64,000 nucleotides of DNA. It comes from Parafrankia sp041008525 (lineage in GTDB: Bacteria; Actinomycetota; Actinomycetes; Frankiales; Frankiaceae). Location: positions 1 through 64,000 of the forward strand of contig NZ_JBFLUG010000009.1 of assembly GCF_041008525.1 (NCBI RefSeq), read 5' to 3'. Shown piece after piece: positions 63,050 to 64,000 of this stretch (position 1 is the stretch's first letter; the number at the start of each line of letters is the position of its first letter). Below the pieces are notes generated by a model that made no database searches, had not been told where the DNA came from, and was given only the letters and a program-made list of their open reading frames with translations. Position numbers and translations under genes: made by a program.

Positions 63050-64000
63050 TCAGAAACTACTGGCCAGGGGACGGGTGACTGCGACCACCGTCGTCCAGTC
63101 GGACAGTTCCGAAAGAACAACCCCCCACCGGGCGCCCTTGGCCGCAATTACCTGCCCGTTCCCGACATACATTCCGACATGGCCGGGCGCGAGGGCCGTC
63201 CCGTCTGATCCAGGAATGAAGAGAAGGTCCCCCGGCTGCGGCTCGACGGCGGCGACCCGGGGGCCGAACGCAAGCTGATCCGTCGTCACGCGGGGAATGG
63301 AGATACCGATCGTCCGGTAAGCAGCCTGCACCAGGGACGAGCAGTCCCACGCGTTGGGCCCGGTAGCGCCCCAGACGTAGGGCTTGCCGATCTGCGACCA
63401 CATGAAGTCGAGCACCGGCTGGACCGCCTCCACCGACACCTCGGCACCGGTGTCCAGCGCGTCGCCGTACACCTGGGCCTGCGCCAGAATGGTACGCACA
63501 TAGTTGCGTGTTTCCGGGTAGGGCGGCACACCGGCATAGGCGAGCACGGCACCGGGCCCAGCGTTGTAGGCGGCGAGCATCTTTTCCTGAGCCGAGCCGG
63601 GAACGCTCGCCACCGACGCTGCGACAGCGCAGTCGTAACGTGCGGCAGCGGGAATGGCATCGACCGGATTCCACACGTCACCGGTGCCGTGACTGGCCCA
63701 GGTGCCAGGCATGAACTGGGCTATTCCCATCGCTCCCACGGGTGACCGGGCCTGCGGGTTGAAGCCCGACTCCTGCCGCAGCTGGGCGGCCAGGATGGCG
63801 GGCGTCACCTCGGCGCAGCCGGCCGCGTTCGCCGCATCCGTGATGAGCTGCACGTACTCGGTCGGGATTCCCTCGGAGTTCACGATCGCGCGGCTACCGG
63901 TCCGCTGCTCGTCGAGGAACGGCGCGGCGATCAGCAGGATCAGTATGGAGATCAGCAGGAAGACGCCGCCGATGGTGACAAAGCCACCGACGCCCAGCCA
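63050..64000 (-). CDS. Membrane-anchored lytic transglycosylase/NlpC-P60 hydrolase (5' truncated by window)
   Basis: The frame remains open to the window edge, so the GTG at 63883 is not the real start. The part upstream of it encodes a membrane helix (GGVFLLISILILLIAAPFLD), giving 317 visible residues. After the helix comes an SLT domain: LRQESGFNPQARSPVGAMGI (catalytic Glu), FMPGTWASHGTG, MLAAYNAGPGAVLAYAGVPP and YPETRNYVRTILA. Then NlpC/P60: GKPYVWGATGPNAWDCSSLV (Cys nucleophile) and ALAPGHVGMYVGNGQVIAAK (His). It cuts glycan strands and stem peptides of peptidoglycan outside the membrane. Such bifunctional, membrane-tethered enzymes are typical of wall-penetrating secretion or conjugation systems, whose other genes would lie beyond the window. 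Confidence 0.93.
   Translation of the reverse strand, partial: WLGVGGFVTIGGVFLLISILILLIAAPFLDEQRTGSRAIVNSEGIPTEYVQLITDAANAAGCAEVTPAILAAQLRQESGFNPQARSPVGAMGIAQFMPGTWASHGTGDVWNPVDAIPAAARYDCAVAASVASVPGSAQEKMLAAYNAGPGAVLAYAGVPPYPETRNYVRTILAQAQVYGDALDTGAEVSVEAVQPVLDFMWSQIGKPYVWGATGPNAWDCSSLVQAAYRTIGISIPRVTTDQLAFGPRVAAVEPQPGDLLFIPGSDGTALAPGHVGMYVGNGQVIAAKGARWGVVLSELSDWTTVVAVTRPLASSF

Overview
The window is very GC-rich DNA with mostly ATG/GTG (a few TTG) starts, long antisense shadow frames, many Gly/Pro/Ala-rich linkers, F420-type and DtxR/Zur-type biology, and several mycobacterial-type proteins (FadE5, the BkdABC-type dehydrogenase). This points to a filamentous or soil actinobacterium. The mix of Ser/Thr kinase-NHL proteins and other proteins resembles Frankia or a close relative, but the genus is an inference. 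I saw no rRNA, tRNA, CRISPR array, IS element or prophage. The window reads as ordinary chromosome, coding throughout, in short operons.

Layout. 0-5 kb is a copper-handling cluster on the minus strand: a CopC-CopD fusion, a YcnI-like protein and two membrane proteins. Three of these proteins appear to expose a His at the mature N-terminus. 5-9 kb holds a MOSC protein, an overlapping orphan response regulator and a copper/topaquinone amine oxidase. 9-13 kb has small conserved proteins, a DUF2470 haem-utilisation-like protein behind a clear iron box, and a lipoprotein/OmpA-like pair. 13-17 kb is a complete zinc ABC importer (binding protein, ATPase, two permeases) behind a Zur-type operator. 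The matching operator recurs at 21.66 kb between zur itself and a small conserved gene. 17-25 kb contains an AlaA-like aminotransferase, a GT-C-like membrane protein, a secreted protein of unknown family and a CapA-type phosphatase-fold protein.

25-31 kb has an F420-type oxidoreductase divergent from a three-gene 2-oxoacid dehydrogenase operon (E1 alpha, E1 beta, E2). 31-37 kb has fadE5 divergent from a giant patatin-like membrane protein, with two matching palindromic operator candidates between them. 38-41 kb has a nitroreductase divergent from a MarR regulator, then an ABC-2 exporter pair. 41-44 kb is a class III cyclase fused to an ATPase/TPR region.

44.3-51.8 kb is the most interesting region: two divergent, translationally coupled operons. 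One encodes a nucleotide-sugar (UDP-glucose type) 6-dehydrogenase and a PL14-like lyase lipoprotein. The other encodes a hyaluronan-synthase-like GT2 and two parallel beta-helix proteins. Together they supply precursor, polymerase, beta-helix modification/guidance and lyase, an arrangement analogous in parts to alginate operons. I infer an extracellular polyuronate (glucuronan- or hyaluronan-like) system.

51.8-64 kb has small proteins, a STAS protein lacking the phosphorylatable Ser, pgi, two tandem Ser/Thr kinases with extracellular NHL propellers, a bicovalent-flavin oxidase lipoprotein, a 52-residue membrane protein, and the 3' part of a membrane-anchored lytic transglycosylase/NlpC protein that runs off the window.
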